Positions 9,701-19,469 of a stretch of 64,000 bases of DNA are shown here, in pieces. The stretch is from Mytilus trossulus (Eukaryota > Mollusca > Bivalvia > Mytilida > Mytilidae): contig NC_086386.1 of assembly GCF_036588685.1 (NCBI RefSeq), forward strand, positions 76,134,682 to 76,198,681. The letters run 5' to 3'. Numbering within the stretch: the stretch's first letter is position 1; each line of letters opens with the position of its first letter. Under the pieces are notes generated by a model, which was not told the DNA's origin, searched no databases, and saw only the letters and a program-made list of their open reading frames with translations. A program made the translations under genes and the position numbers.

Positions 9701-12491
9701 TCGTAAAAAAATGTTAACAAAACTTTCTTTTGCAATTTTAGCTTTCCACAAGGGCAAGCACCTCTTCCGTAAGTGTCAAATATAAGCGTTAAAGATGACT
9801 TTTTTCTCTCTCTGAAATTATAATATAAACGGAAATGCAGTTACTGTCTGTAATCACCACAGTTGTGATACTTATCGTTTCAAACAAGAGGAAAAAAAGT
9901 GTCAGCACCAGATTAATGTGAATTGTTTCGTGTCAGCATGAAACGTTTTGTCAATTTTTAATTTGAACTTTTATCGAAATTAACTCTTTTGTGTCAAACT
10001 GTTCCCATAAGGTAAACAAAAAATCAATTGATGTATAAAAAAAATAGTTACCGTGTTTTATTCCACATGTAGTTGAGTGATTGAACTCGATAAATTAAAG
10101 AAGATTCAATAATTCATTGTAACTTACATTAAGCAATTTTGTATGTAGAATCAAGATAACAGATACAACTATACGACACGTTTTATTTCAGAATTTCATT
10201 GAAATAAGTGCAACATATTTATATTTTTTTTCAGGGAAGTCGTCGAGTAAGTTTGATTTTACGTAGTGTACCAACTGAACTATTGTATTTATAGATTTAT
10301 AAAACGTACAAATTCAGAAATGTTCAATTTAGTATTCAATTGAAATGATCGTTAATCATTAACCGTGTAAAATACATTTGGCGGGTCCTGAAAGTCTTTA
10401 AAAATATCACGTTGTAAATATACAAGAAGATGTCATTTTCTTTTGATGATGTTATAGTAAGGTATTTAGTAAGATATAAAATCTCAGTAAAAATAAAACG
10501 TTGTATACTCAAACTCAACCGACCAGCCGTTTGTGATCAAAAGTTTCACCAGTATGGTTTCAAATCAAGTTCTTTTTTGTAAACAGTTAATTTATTTAAA
10601 TGACCATATCGATGATAATGCATGTCAACACAGAAGTGCTGACTTCTGGTCTGGTGATGCTCGTGTGAACCTGTAAATCATACCATATCTTCTTATCTAT
10701 AAAGGCATTACTTGTCTTTATCAGATAGCGGTTGAAATATGACGGTAATGCAATTCATATGGTAATTTACATTATCATCTCTTTTCGAAATTCATTTGAT
10801 GATGTGACATTAACTGGCTGTTTCATTGGCATAAAAAAAAAGTAAAATCACAAAAATTGCATATTGCCCTTTCCAAAAACTCATGTACTTAATCATGAAA
10901 TGTAAAGTAAAATAATTTAGTTAGTTTTCATGAAATAATCATCATATAGCTTTTTATTCTCCTTAATCGTGAGTATTTGAAGATATATTTAAATTATATA
11001 CAATGCAAATTATCATCAGCGCTTAACTAGAGTGATTAAGAATGTATACAAGACTTATGTTTAAAGAAGAAATAATCCGTATTTGGTTGTAATTTAAATC
11101 AAATACAGGATTCCAGAGTCAGTTTGTAGAAAGTCCTATACCAATTTCTTCTATTTCAATGTATAAATATTAGTTTTTCATTGTATTTGTTTTGTTGAAT
11201 TTAACATTATTTCTTCTTATTAGTAATTGCCGGTGTGGGTAAGTAGATAAAAAGAGTTAACATTTCAACACTTCACAATTGTAAAAAGTGCATTACCACA
11301 TCACTTCACGAATAAGTATTATTAGCATATTTGTGTTCAACATGACATTAAACATTTTGAAATAGCCAAAAGAAGGTTATACTAACTGATTTTTAACATT
11401 TAAAGAAAATGACTTGAATTAACACCTGATTGACTGAACCGAGCGTTGAATTAACTATAATTGAGATTATTAACTTGTTGAGGTTATTGGAATGTTATTT
11501 AGAAAATAAATAGTGCAAGCTATCGCTATCACTGGGGCAAAAAAAAATCACGAATATTCTGTCTTCCCATGTTAAAACTACAATAAAATATAGCTTGTTT
11601 CAAATATCTCGATTCTGATAAGAACAATTAAGGTAAATTCTATGTCCGATGTGTTTTAGTGTAGAGCGCATCTGTAGGAACCTCTCTTTTTTGTTTGTAA
11701 ACAAGCAAATAAGTGGAAATGTGATTGTGTAGAGGGAGGAGTTTTGAATAGCCAGCGTGAACGGTAGTCTTATGTCGGTCAAATATGTCAATTTTGAGTT
11801 GCAGCACATTACAGTCATTAATTAGAAATAACATGTACATCATTTAAGAGTTTGGGAGTGTTTTAAATTAATGAATTTTAAAATTGCGTTCCAATTTAAT
11901 AAAATTAATTATTCTGCAGAATTCAATATACGCAATTACAATTTATTTTAATTGTATTTAGAGCATGTTTTTTTTCACAAAGCGAACGAAACACGTCGTA
12001 TTAGAATTAGATATATTAGATATATACACTTACAACTATCAACAATTGATTTTGTGAGCAGCTACTATGAATACGAATGGACTTTTCTTAATAAATTATC
12101 TTGAAAATGATACATTTTACCGTAAACGATTTCAAATATGATACACGTTTTTTTTAATTACATGTAGAGGCATATAATTTATAACATTTTGTTATAGGTT
12201 TACTGTAAACAAGTTAAGTTGTTAATTCTTGGTTATATTCAAAGATTTTGAATAATGATTTGAATTGATTATATGTTATTATTGGTCTAGTGACCGAATA
12301 TAACACTAAAACTATTTTTACATTTTCGGATCGTTGATGACTCTTTTTAGTATGAATAAAGATGAATAACTTAAAGTTTAAAGTTTAAATTTATATCAAA
12401 GTAAAAGCATACAGTTTGGAGAAATATTATTTGTAATTGTTTATTTTATAGATTTAACAAATCATTCAGATACATTGGTGTAGAATCATAG
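677..12491 (+). CDS. Coiled-coil protein gene with symmetric phase-2 exons and C-terminal micro-exons (3' part of gene)
   Basis: Gene-level entry for exons at 677-778, 982-1083, 3799-3900, 4439-4546, 5202-5270, 7221-7406, 8704-8742, 9157-9174, 9742-9768, 10235-10246, 11224-11238 and 12452-12491. Seen directly: each candidate exon is preceded by AG and followed by a good donor (mostly gtaagt, gtgagt or gtatgt), every internal exon length is a multiple of 3, and each joins its neighbours in one open frame with a phase-2 intron. The product in the window is about 272 residues: roughly 220 of Glu/Lys/Leu-rich heptad-like coiled coil, then a 50-residue tail with Cys-containing pieces (ECSYLCTSC, NCRCG) and a Pro-rich piece (FPQGQAPLP). 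The 5' end lies outside the window, so signal peptide and start are unknown. I do not recognise the family. Micro-exons were picked by eye from splice consensus and phase, so some may be missed or wrong; RNA-seq would settle it. Confidence 0.75.
982..1083 (+). CDS. Exon b (102 nt), coiled coil, duplicate of exon a
   Basis: It lies between gtgtag and gtatgt, again phase 2-2 and 34 codons, and encodes LNNQEELNEKERERQKL and onward. The end of the upstream intron (attatttgtgtag) is shared with exon a, so the duplication took intron sequence with it. Confidence 0.85.
1272..1439. repeat. Foldback (hairpin) element in intron
   Basis: The left arm (tatgataaagcgtataatac and onward) is complementary to the right arm, which ends in gtattattctctatttatca. 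The arms are about 65-70 bp each with a short centre near 1335-1365. It is a MITE-like foldback; family unknown. A long open frame through it is only a by-product of the palindrome. Confidence 0.65.
1440..3798. other. Intron, no exon recognised
   Basis: AT-rich sequence between coiled-coil exons b and c. I looked for AG...GT segments that keep phase 2 and found none convincing; short open frames near 1755 and 2095 lack splice support or homology. Confidence 0.5.
3799..3900 (+). CDS. Exon c (102 nt), coiled coil
   Basis: It follows atttctag and is followed by gtaaat. It has the same 102-nt length and phase 2-2 as exons a and b and encodes LTNQEEALEKQRRIETLTEE and onward. It is clearly an older paralogue of the same 34-residue exon unit. 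Confidence 0.83.
4439..4546 (+). CDS. Exon d (108 nt), coiled coil
   Basis: It lies between attcag and gtacaa, phase 2-2, 36 codons. It is rich in Glu, Lys and Leu (ELRIQKEDLEQKIRGLEEQV) with heptad spacing. Confidence 0.83.
5202..5270 (+). CDS. Exon e (69 nt), coiled coil
   Basis: It follows ttttttgtcag and is followed by gtaatt. Phase 2-2, 23 codons (LSGTTEKHQQVVRRLTQELD and onward). If the donor is not used, translation stops at once (TAA at 5272-5274), which would give a short isoform without the Cys-containing tail. Confidence 0.7.
6161..6263 (+). CDS. Candidate optional or alternative terminal exon
   Basis: A pyrimidine-rich acceptor (tatttttcag) at 6151-6160 opens a frame in the phase required by exon e. 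It runs 34 codons with two Cys (VVSCKKRDFKLDLQNH, then DKCYGN) to a TAA at 6261-6263. A weak internal donor at 6212 (gtattt) would instead give a 51-nt phase-2 cassette that joins exon f. Neither use is proven. Confidence 0.3.
7221..7406 (+). CDS. Exon f (186 nt), coiled coil
   Basis: It lies between tctattctag and gtaagt, phase 2-2, 62 codons with no stop. Strongly Glu/Lys-rich with heptad-like hydrophobic spacing (ISIVEQSLESKIKEIVDNEQ and onward, ending KKEIEKYQK). It is the longest coding exon of this gene in the window. Confidence 0.85.
7655..7760 (+). repeat. Interspersed repeat family A, fragment
   Basis: Shares gtaagagaccaaaatgacac, aactataggtcaccgta and ggccttcaacaa with the fuller copies at 7905, 13905, 20930, 21535 and 49675. 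It lies in the intron after exon f. Confidence 0.8.
7905..8330 (+). repeat. Interspersed repeat family A, near full length (about 425 bp)
   Basis: It starts near gaagatgtggtattgccaac and runs through the gacac...ggtcaccgtacgg block, the aaacgacaac block and the cataaactgggaccatggtg block, ending at cagatggataaaaatac. The same order is seen, inverted, at 21535-21975. The class is unknown to me: no coding capacity and no clear terminal repeats. Confidence 0.85.
8704..8742 (+). CDS. Exon g (39 nt), Cys-rich
   Basis: It follows ttgatttcag and is followed by gtaagc. Phase 2-2, 13 codons (PIECSYLCTSCS). Three Cys within 9 residues mark a sharp change from coiled coil to the tail. Confidence 0.7.
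9157..9174 (+). CDS. Micro-exon h (18 nt)
   Basis: It lies between a pyrimidine-rich acceptor (gattttttcag) and a strong donor (gtgagt). It adds exactly six codons in phase 2 (YIEKRR). The call rests on splice consensus and phase only. Confidence 0.58.
9337..9361. repeat. (TA)n microsatellite
   Basis: An uninterrupted run of about twelve TA units in the intron after micro-exon h. Confidence 0.9.
9430..9580 (+). repeat. Interspersed repeat family A, 5' part
   Basis: The ggacatgtggtatgattgcc ... ggtcaccgtacggcc block matches the other family A copies. It inserted in the intron between micro-exons h and i. Confidence 0.85.
9742..9768 (+). CDS. Micro-exon i (27 nt)
   Basis: It lies between gcaattttag and gtaagt, phase 2-2, nine codons (FPQGQAPLP), forming a Pro-rich segment of the tail. 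Confidence 0.62.
10235..10246 (+). CDS. Micro-exon j (12 nt)
   Basis: The acceptor tttttttcag and donor gtaagt are both close to consensus. It adds four codons in phase 2 (EVVD). Very short, so the call depends on its fit to the phase-2 chain. Confidence 0.52.
10247..11223. other. Intron, no feature recognised except a short repeat fragment
   Basis: AT-rich. Around 10618-10672 a decayed piece (gtcaacacagaagtgctgac) matches the 'accgaagtgttgactactgg' repeat at 14690 and 15412. Nothing else was identified. Confidence 0.5.
11224..11238 (+). CDS. Micro-exon k (15 nt)
   Basis: It lies between cttcttattag and gtaagt, phase 2-2, five codons (NCRCG with the junction Gly). It adds two Cys to the tail. 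Confidence 0.57.
11239..12451. other. Last intron of the coiled-coil gene, nothing recognised
   Basis: AT-rich sequence with no repeat family identified and no further phase-2 exon seen. Confidence 0.5.
12452..12491 (+). CDS. Terminal coding exon l with stop
   Basis: It follows ttattttatag. One base completes a Gly codon, then FNKSFRYIGVES and TAG at 12489-12491. The 3' UTR would follow; the first AATAAA I see (12889-12894) lies inside a family A repeat, so the polyadenylation site is uncertain. Confidence 0.6.
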
Positions 12492-12640
12492 AAGATGAAG
12501 ATAACTTTAAGCAACGTTAACTGGAAAAATTCTGAAAGTATAGGATATTACATCCTAGTATGTTGATTGTTAATCCGCACTTGAACCTTGATCAACTGTT
12601 ACATTTCATTCATTGCAATATTCGCTGTAGAATTTAAATA

Positions 12641-12774
12641 ATATAATTATCCCAGTTAAGAAAACAACTCCATTTTTCATCGAACACCTTAAATGTCATA
12701 TTATACAATATAATTATCCCAGTTAAGAAAATAACTCCATTTTTCATCGAACACCTAAAATGTCATATTATACT
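12641..12774 (+). repeat. 67-bp tandem duplication
   Basis: Two near-identical units (atataattatcccagttaa ... gtcatattatac) lie head to tail with period 67, just after the last coding exon and possibly within the 3' UTR. Confidence 0.9.
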
Positions 12775-12829
12775 TTATAGTTATATATCCGGATCATAAA
12801 TATATTTACTATGAAAGGAGATTGAAAGT

Positions 12830-13095
12830 AGATGCTGGAAGATGTGGTGTAAGTGCCAATGAGACAACTCTCCATCCAAATAACAGTTAATAAAAAGTAA
12901 ATTATTGTAAGTCAATGTACGGCCTTCAACACTGATTACACCGAATAATAAGCTAAAAATGGTCCCACAATTACAAGTGTAAAATGGGAAAACCAACGGT
13001 CTAATCTTTATAAATAACGAGAAACGAGAAACACGTATAAATTATATAAATAAACGACAACTACTGTACATCAGATTCCCGACTTAGGACAGAAG
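12830..13095 (+). repeat. Interspersed repeat family A, diverged copy
   Basis: Contains gaagatgtggtgtaagtgcc, aatgagacaactctcc, gtacggccttcaacac and aaacgacaactactg in the family order. Confidence 0.8.
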
Positions 13096-13904
13096 CAAAA
13101 GGTCTAGACGTTACATAGAAACTGTTATACTTGAAGCATGAAACTATGTTGAAAAAAAATACCTTACATGTATTTAAAACCTTACGGTATCCAATTGGCT
13201 CAATTACAATTGTAAAATTACTCAAAATAATTTTCACGTATACTTTTAAGTGTGTTGTATATATATTTGAATACAGAGTACATTTTCGTCCTTTTTATAA
13301 GAATTGTTTATAAGTTCAAATATATCAACACATAAAATACATGATTGAAACTTTCGGAATAACCTTGATATATATTGGCAATTTAATGATGGGAACAATT
13401 ATACGTATAATGATACTGATGTCTTATAGTTTTAAATGCTTTAAATTTTAAAACAGTAGTCTGACTAACTATGATGATAATAATGAAGAAAAAAATGAGA
13501 CTACTACTTCAGGTCTACTTAAGGTTAATTGCAATCCATATTATAGTTAAACTTATATACTTTTCGTATGCATAGCTGTAACTCTTCAAATGTATAACAT
13601 ATTAATAAAATAAATAATAACTAAACCGAAACTCGTGTTTAAGGCCATCTACTTTTGTTTGTGGTACATTTGTTGCCACAAAACCCACGAGAAGATACAT
13701 TGAACAGTTTAAGATATAAAAAATTTAGAACCAGTTTTGCATCACCAAAAGTAAAATACGACTAAGAATCCATATTTTATAATATTCAAGGCAAAAAACC
13801 GAAACAAAGTTTGTATAAACGTTGATAGACAAAAAAAAATTCAAAAAGAACCAAAACATATTTTTTTTAAAGTTGAGCCGGAACCGGAGCAAAAAAATTA
13901 ATAT
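13096..13904. other. Intergenic, nothing recognised
   Basis: AT-rich sequence. One 60-codon open frame (13131-13313) shows no domain, signal peptide or splice context and is not called. Confidence 0.5.
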
Positions 13905-14275
13905 AAAAAAGAAGATGTTCTATAACTGCCAATGAGACAACTATCCACAAAAGACCAAAATGACAAAGACATTAACAACTATAGGTCATCGAAAGGCCTT
14001 CAATAATGAGCAAAGCCCATACCGCTTAGTCAGCTATAAAAGGCCCGATAAGACCATGTTAAACGATTCAAACGAGAAAACAAACGGCCTAATTTAAGTA
14101 AAAAAAAAATGAACGAAAAACAAAAAAGTAACACATAAACAAACGACAACAACTGAATTACAGGATCCTGACTTGGGACAGTCAAATACATAAATAATGT
14201 GGTGGGGTTAAACATGATAGCGGGATCCCAACACTCCCCCTAACTGTGGACAGTGGTATAACAGTACAAAATCCA
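13905..14275 (+). repeat. Interspersed repeat family A, near full length
   Basis: Starts aaaaaagaagatgttctata and carries the ggtcatcgaaaggcc, aacgagaaaacaaacggcc, aaacgacaacaactg and aatgtggtggggttaaacat blocks of the family in order. Confidence 0.85.
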
Positions 14276-14457
14276 TTTAGTGGCGAAATAAGTTCATTGG
14301 ATGTTGATTGTAATGATAAATATTTGAATCTGATTTTTTAAGTTATTACTGCTTTAATCTAGAAGTCAGAAAATGCTAGTAATTTCTTTTGGGGTAATTT
14401 ATCAATTTTGTCTCTATAATATCATTTTAATAGAATTAACTAGTTAAATGTGTTTGA

Positions 14458-14780
14458 TTATAGTTATCAAAGATCTACATAAGACTAATGAGTGACGCTA
14501 GTATCAAAATATTTATAAAGCCAAACAAATACAAAGTTGAAGAGCATTGAGGAAAAAAAATTCCAAAATGTTATACCAAATGCGGCTAAGGTAATATATG
14601 CGTGGGATAAGAAAATCCTTAGGTTTCGAAAAATTCAAAGTTTTGTAGACAGGAAATTTATAATAATGACCACATTATTGATATTTATGTCAACACCGAA
14701 GTGTTGACTACTGGGCTGGTGATACCCTCAGGGACGAAACGTCCACCAGCAGTGGCATCGACCCAGTGGTGTAACTAGAT
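14458..14780 (-). repeat. Interspersed repeat family B, long form
   Basis: Contains taagactaatgagtgacgct, aaatacaaagttgaagagca and the block from caccgaagtgttgactactg to gacccagtggtgtaac. The same blocks recur at 15255-15700. Orientation is set so that the gagcgtcactgatgagtctt motif reads forward on the minus strand. Confidence 0.85.
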
Positions 14781-14799
14781 ATCAACATAGGTTCAACAT

Positions 14800-15345
14800 A
14801 TAATTGTAATAACTAAACTAAATAAAACGTATCATCAACTACAAAACAAATGCATTATTATAATGTTGTTTTTTTTTATGAAATCGCTGTTTGTTTAGAG
14901 TGTTTACTTGAAGTATAATATAACAAAAACTATTAAACGAGCATTGCATTTAATCTACAGAAAATATATTAAGACATGCTAGAAATATCCTTTTAACTCG
15001 ATCATTTTGAACTAAGTTTTTGAGGACATAAACTTACGAATGCTATACAAAAAGCTGACATTTATTTTATATTTTTTCTTTTCGAAAACAGTTCTTGATT
15101 CAGTTTCAGGCCACAGTATTTCAAAAAGTTCATAGTTAGATGAAACATGTAAAACGAATTATTAAGATCGATAATCACTTAAATCTTAAAAAATAAAAGT
15201 TTTATGTCTCAAGCTAATTACTATGTATATCACTTTGCATTAATACTAGTATATGATAGTTATCAAAGGTACCAGGATTATAATTTAGTACGCCAGACGC
15301 GCGTTTCGTCTACATAAGACTCATCAGTGACGCTCATATCAAAAT
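14800..15345 (+). repeat. About 540-bp dispersed repeat, inverted copy of 63455-64000
   Basis: Shared pieces include aactacaaaacaaatgcatt, aaatcgctgtttgttt, gtgtttacttgaagtat, tgcatttaatctacagaaaa and tcactttgcattaatactag. They occur in reverse-complement order in the last 545 bases of the window. The piece ends in family B sequence (acgcgcgtttcgtctac) in both copies, so it is a longer form of that family. Confidence 0.85.
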
Positions 15346-15700
15346 ATTTATAAAGCCAAAGTTTTGTAAACAGGAAATTAATAAAAATGACCACATTATT
15401 GATATTTATGTCAACACCGAAGTGTTGACTACTGGGCTGGTGATATCCTAGGAGACGAAACGTCCACCAGCAGTGGCATCGACCCAGTGGTGTAAATAGT
15501 TATCAAAGGTACCCGGATTATGATTTAGTACGTCTTCATAAGACTCATCATATCAAAATATTTATAAAGTTAAACAAATACAAAGTTGAAGAGCATTGAG
15601 GATCAAAAATTCAAAATTTGTTGTGCCAAATACGGCTAAGATAATCTATGCCTGGGATAAGAAATTCCTTAGGTTTTCGAAAAATTCAAAGTTTTTGATT
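15255..15700 (-). repeat. Interspersed repeat family B, composite of two partial copies
   Basis: Two overlapping partial copies: one from gttatcaaaggtaccaggat to gacccagtggtgtaa (about 15258-15497), then a second starting with gttatcaaaggtacccggat. The second repeats the aaatacaaagttgaagagca block seen at 14530. Confidence 0.8.
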
Positions 15701-15788
15701 TTGTCATTTGATAAAAGATTTTTCTGTTTTTTTTTCAATTTCCTTGGAGTTCGTTTTTTTTCTTTCTACATTGTGCTAACTTGGTGTA

Positions 15789-17425
15789 AAAGAGGGACGA
15801 AAGATACCAAAGGGACAGTCAAACTCGTAAATTTAAAACAAACTGACAACGCCATGGCTAAAAATGAAAAAGACAAACTGAAAAACAATAGTACACATGA
15901 CACAACATAGAAAACTAAAGAATAAACAACACGAACCCCACCAAAAACTAGGGGTGATCTCAGGTGCTCCGGAAGGGTAAGCAGATCCTGCTCCACATGC
16001 GGCACCCGTCGTGTTGCTTATGTGATTACAAATCCGGTAAATAGTCTAATTCGGTAGTTCAATTCATGAAAGGGAAGGGGATTGTAGTTACGACGTAAGG
16101 AACATATCCGATATCATTTGTGAAACGGTTATTCCATAACGGTCAACCAACTCGTGATGACGTCCATAAAATTTACGAAGGAATGATTTCAACTTCACCA
16201 TTTGGAACTCTGGGTTTAATAGCTTCCTTGTGAGCAGTAACCCTCTATTCAGAAAATCATGATAGGAAATGCAAGCACGGGAATATCGTATCAATTGGGA
16301 GATATATACCCCGTATGCAGGTGCTGCTGGAATGTTGCTACTCAGAAATGGAAAGTTCACGATTGGAAAGCTGAAATCATCTTTTTTGTCGTAAAGTTTT
16401 GTCTTCAACCGACCCTCATTGTCAATTTCTAGATGTAAGTCAAGATATGAAGCCGACTTAACTGTATCTGTAGTATCCTTTATCTCCAATAAAGATGCGA
16501 TCCACATAGTCACCAAATTTTGAATTGTTTAGTGAAAGAACGTCATCTATATAGCGGAAAGTAGAGTTAAAGGATATTGCTAACTTCTTATCTTTCTTCC
16601 TAAGAAGTTCCTGCATGAAGTCAGCCTCATAATAATGAAGAAACAAGAAGCAAGTAGAGGGGCACAGTTTGTTCCCATTGGGATGCCGACAGTCTGTTGA
16701 AAAACACGTCTTCCGAACGTAACAAATATGTTGTCAATCAAGAAATCAAGCATCTTGATAATATCGGTTTCAGATAATTTTTTGTTTGAATCAGAATGAT
16801 TCTTTACAAAGTATGATTTATCCCTCCCTAAGACAAGATACTTGTAACTACGTTGGCCATTTTTTTTTATGAAGCAAAGAAATACCAACTCTTTTAATTT
16901 GTCTTTTAGTTTGGAATGTGGAATACTTGTGTAAGGAGTAGAAAAGTCAAATGTTTTAATACTGTTACAAGATGAAAGAGAGTTAGATTGTATGTACTCT
17001 AAAAGATCTTTGGAATTTTTAAGAATCCACATCTGATTCACGCCACCTCTAGAATAGGCAGTTTCACAATAACTTTGAAGCCCGTCTTTGATTGCTGATA
17101 AAATGGATGTTAATAATTGAGAAAGGGGTTTCATGGAGCACTTGGAAGACCCAGCAATATACCGTTGTTTGTAAGGACACTTATGTAGTTAAGGTATCCA
17201 ATACAGTGATGGAAGATCCAGTTCTTCATCTGTGGTTGAAATACCAAAGGAACAAAGAACAGACCTATGATTATCCAGGATTTCCTCTTTGGTTAGTGCC
17301 GTGAGGGTATATGTTGGGTTCCAAGGGTATTGTCTATACCTAATTCGTTTATCAAGCAATTAATGTAATGACTTTTACAGATAAAAACGATGTTATTTGG
17401 GGCTTTGTCTGCGAGGACAACAATT
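15789..17425 (-). pseudogene. Reverse transcriptase fragment, Penelope-like motifs, frameshifted
   Basis: Read on the minus strand, about 17425 down to 16088 encodes reverse transcriptase in pieces; 16087-15789 is a noncoding 3' tail. Visible in order: YWIPK(L)HK-type region upstream of 17134, DFSTPYTSIP (motif A), GIPMGTNCAPL (motif B), FRYIDDVLSLN (catalytic YIDD), SYLDLHLEI, and a C-terminal RKFYGRHHELVDRYG ending DMFLTS-stop. The frame changes near 16640, near 16500 and upstream of 17134, so the copy is dead. The motif set and absence of an LTR suggest a Penelope-like element, but no GIY-YIG endonuclease is visible here, so the class is tentative. The 3' tail ends at cgaaagataccaaagggaca and is copied many times in the window. 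Confidence 0.75.
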
Positions 17426-17884
17426 GGTGTAAATGTAAATAGAAGTATACCAGAAATTGATTTATTCAGAACTCAAATCATAAACAATTATTATTTTCTG
17501 TTCGGAATGAAGGTTTCGGTCAGGTTTTCTTTGATACATATTTACCATCCAATTCAATATGAGTTAAAATTTTGATGTTTTTCTTTACTTATGCTGAAAG
17601 TTATCTAGATGTTCGTTTGTCTTTGTTACTTCCGACCTGCATTATATTCTTACACGTATCAATTCACTAACAAGAAAACAAAAATGAAATAAAGATTATT
17701 CTTAACTTCTCATTTTTCTAATTAATTTTGATGGAAATATTTTTTTTCTGTAAACATCTTTGAACATATTAAGGGTCGTTACAAGTTAAACTGTTTCGAC
17801 GCCATATTTGAAGTTCGCTTTGTTTGAATGCGAAAGGATGTGTCGGTCTCCGAACGGTGAACTTTGTGGATATCTAACTAATTT
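17426..17884. other. Intergenic, nothing recognised
   Basis: AT-rich sequence upstream of the reverse transcriptase fragment; short open frames only. Confidence 0.4.
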
Positions 17885-17945
17885 TGTCTGAGCGTCACTG
17901 ATGAGTCTTATATAGACAAAACGCACGCCTAGCGTATTTAATTAT
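17885..17945 (+). repeat. Repeat family B, fragment
   Basis: Contains gagcgtcactgatgagtctt and acgcacgcctagcgta. Confidence 0.8.
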
Positions 17946-18039
17946 AGCCTGTCAATCTCAATATAATCTCAATTAAACTGTCATTTTTATCAATTGACTT
18001 TTTAGTAAAAGTATGAACTGTTGAAATTTTTTTTTTACC

Positions 18040-18195
18040 CCAGGCATTGATTACTACAGCCGTATTTGGCACATCGGTATTGAATTCTGGTTCCTAAATG
18101 CTCTTCAACTTTAGATTTGTTTGGATTCTGATCTGAGCGTCACTGCTGAGTATTATGAAGACGAAACACGCGTCTGATGCACTAAATTATAGGTC
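18040..18195 (+). repeat. Repeat family B, short form
   Basis: Shows the short-form order: caggcattgattactac, aaatgctcttcaactt, gagcgtcactgctgagt, acgaaacacgcgtct. Confidence 0.8.
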
Positions 18196-18199
18196 CATA

Positions 18200-18465
18200 T
18201 ATAAAAAAGAAGATGTGGTATGATTGCCATTGAGACAAATGTCCATAAGATACCAAAATGACACATAAATTAACATTTACAGGTCACTGTACGGCCTTCA
18301 ACAATGAGCAAATCTCATACCACATAATCAGCTATAAAAAGCTCCGAAATTACAATGTAAAACAATTCAAACAAGAAAGTTAACGGCCTTATTTGTGTAC
18401 AAAAATAAACGAAAAACAAATATGTAACTTATAGATAAACGACAACCACTGAACTACAGGCTCAT
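18200..18465 (+). repeat. Interspersed repeat family A
   Basis: Starts aaaaaagaagatgtggtatg and runs through the family blocks to aaacgacaaccactgaacta. Confidence 0.85.
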
Positions 18466-19469
18466 AGTACCCTTGATACATATTAACATTTGACGCTTTT
18501 TGGCCTGAGTGGTACATCTACAGCAATTCAAAATAGATGTAGCGAGTTCCACACTCCAGTGAGGTGCGTTTTCTCAATTGACATGGATTGTTCATTTTCT
18601 TCTTACTGTTTTCTCTGATCATTAGGAATTTCTTCTCTTATACAACATTAACAAACTGTTTGCAATGATACAAGGTAAAATATTAAAAAAAAAGATGTTC
18701 AACTGAATCACTAACAAAGGCGTCGTTATTTTTTTCATGTTAAAACTCTGCTATGGTCGTCGACATAAATAATTAAATTTTGCGATTTTTTTAAATGTTA
18801 TCTATTTCAATCGATCATTCTCCTTGCTACCTTTGATCTTCTTGCTGCAATGATATTGGAATAACTCTGAAGGTTTTTATTTCATTCGATAACTTAATTA
18901 GTTTATTTTCTCTTCAAATATCCTGTCAAATAGATAATCACAAACGAAGCACGAATATATCAGCTAAACACGACACAGTTTTGATCTGGCTGACATATAT
19001 ACTTACTTAAAACCAAAAACTGATAAAGGCATTCACCTGATTTTGGACAGAATGACTTTAACATTTTGTAAGTTTGATTTATTTCAGTTCATGACAAATC
19101 TGCATTTGCCGCAGAACATATGTTGCAAAATTATTAGACAATTCAAAGTAATACATATAGTTTACATAGAGGCAATACTTGTTTGTTGTATGGTGTTTCT
19201 TTTAAATTTCATCTTTGATAAACATATTTTTGAATGATTTTCTTGTGTAAGCCATACATTATCTTGTTTGTTCATGGCAAATGTAATTTATTATTGTAAA
19301 GTATATTGTAAACTTCGTTTCGTCTAAAAAAAAAACACATTATCTAAAAATACCTTTTTTGGGGAACATTCCGATCTATAATCTTGACATCTAATTAAAT
19401 ATAGTTCATACAAACTTTGAACCTTACAGTTCTATAACGTCCATTATCACTGAACTAGTTAACATATTT
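18466..19469. other. Intergenic, nothing recognised
   Basis: AT-rich sequence. A 64-codon frame at 19043-19237 has a hydrophobic end but no start context, splice sites or homology that I recognise. Confidence 0.4.
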
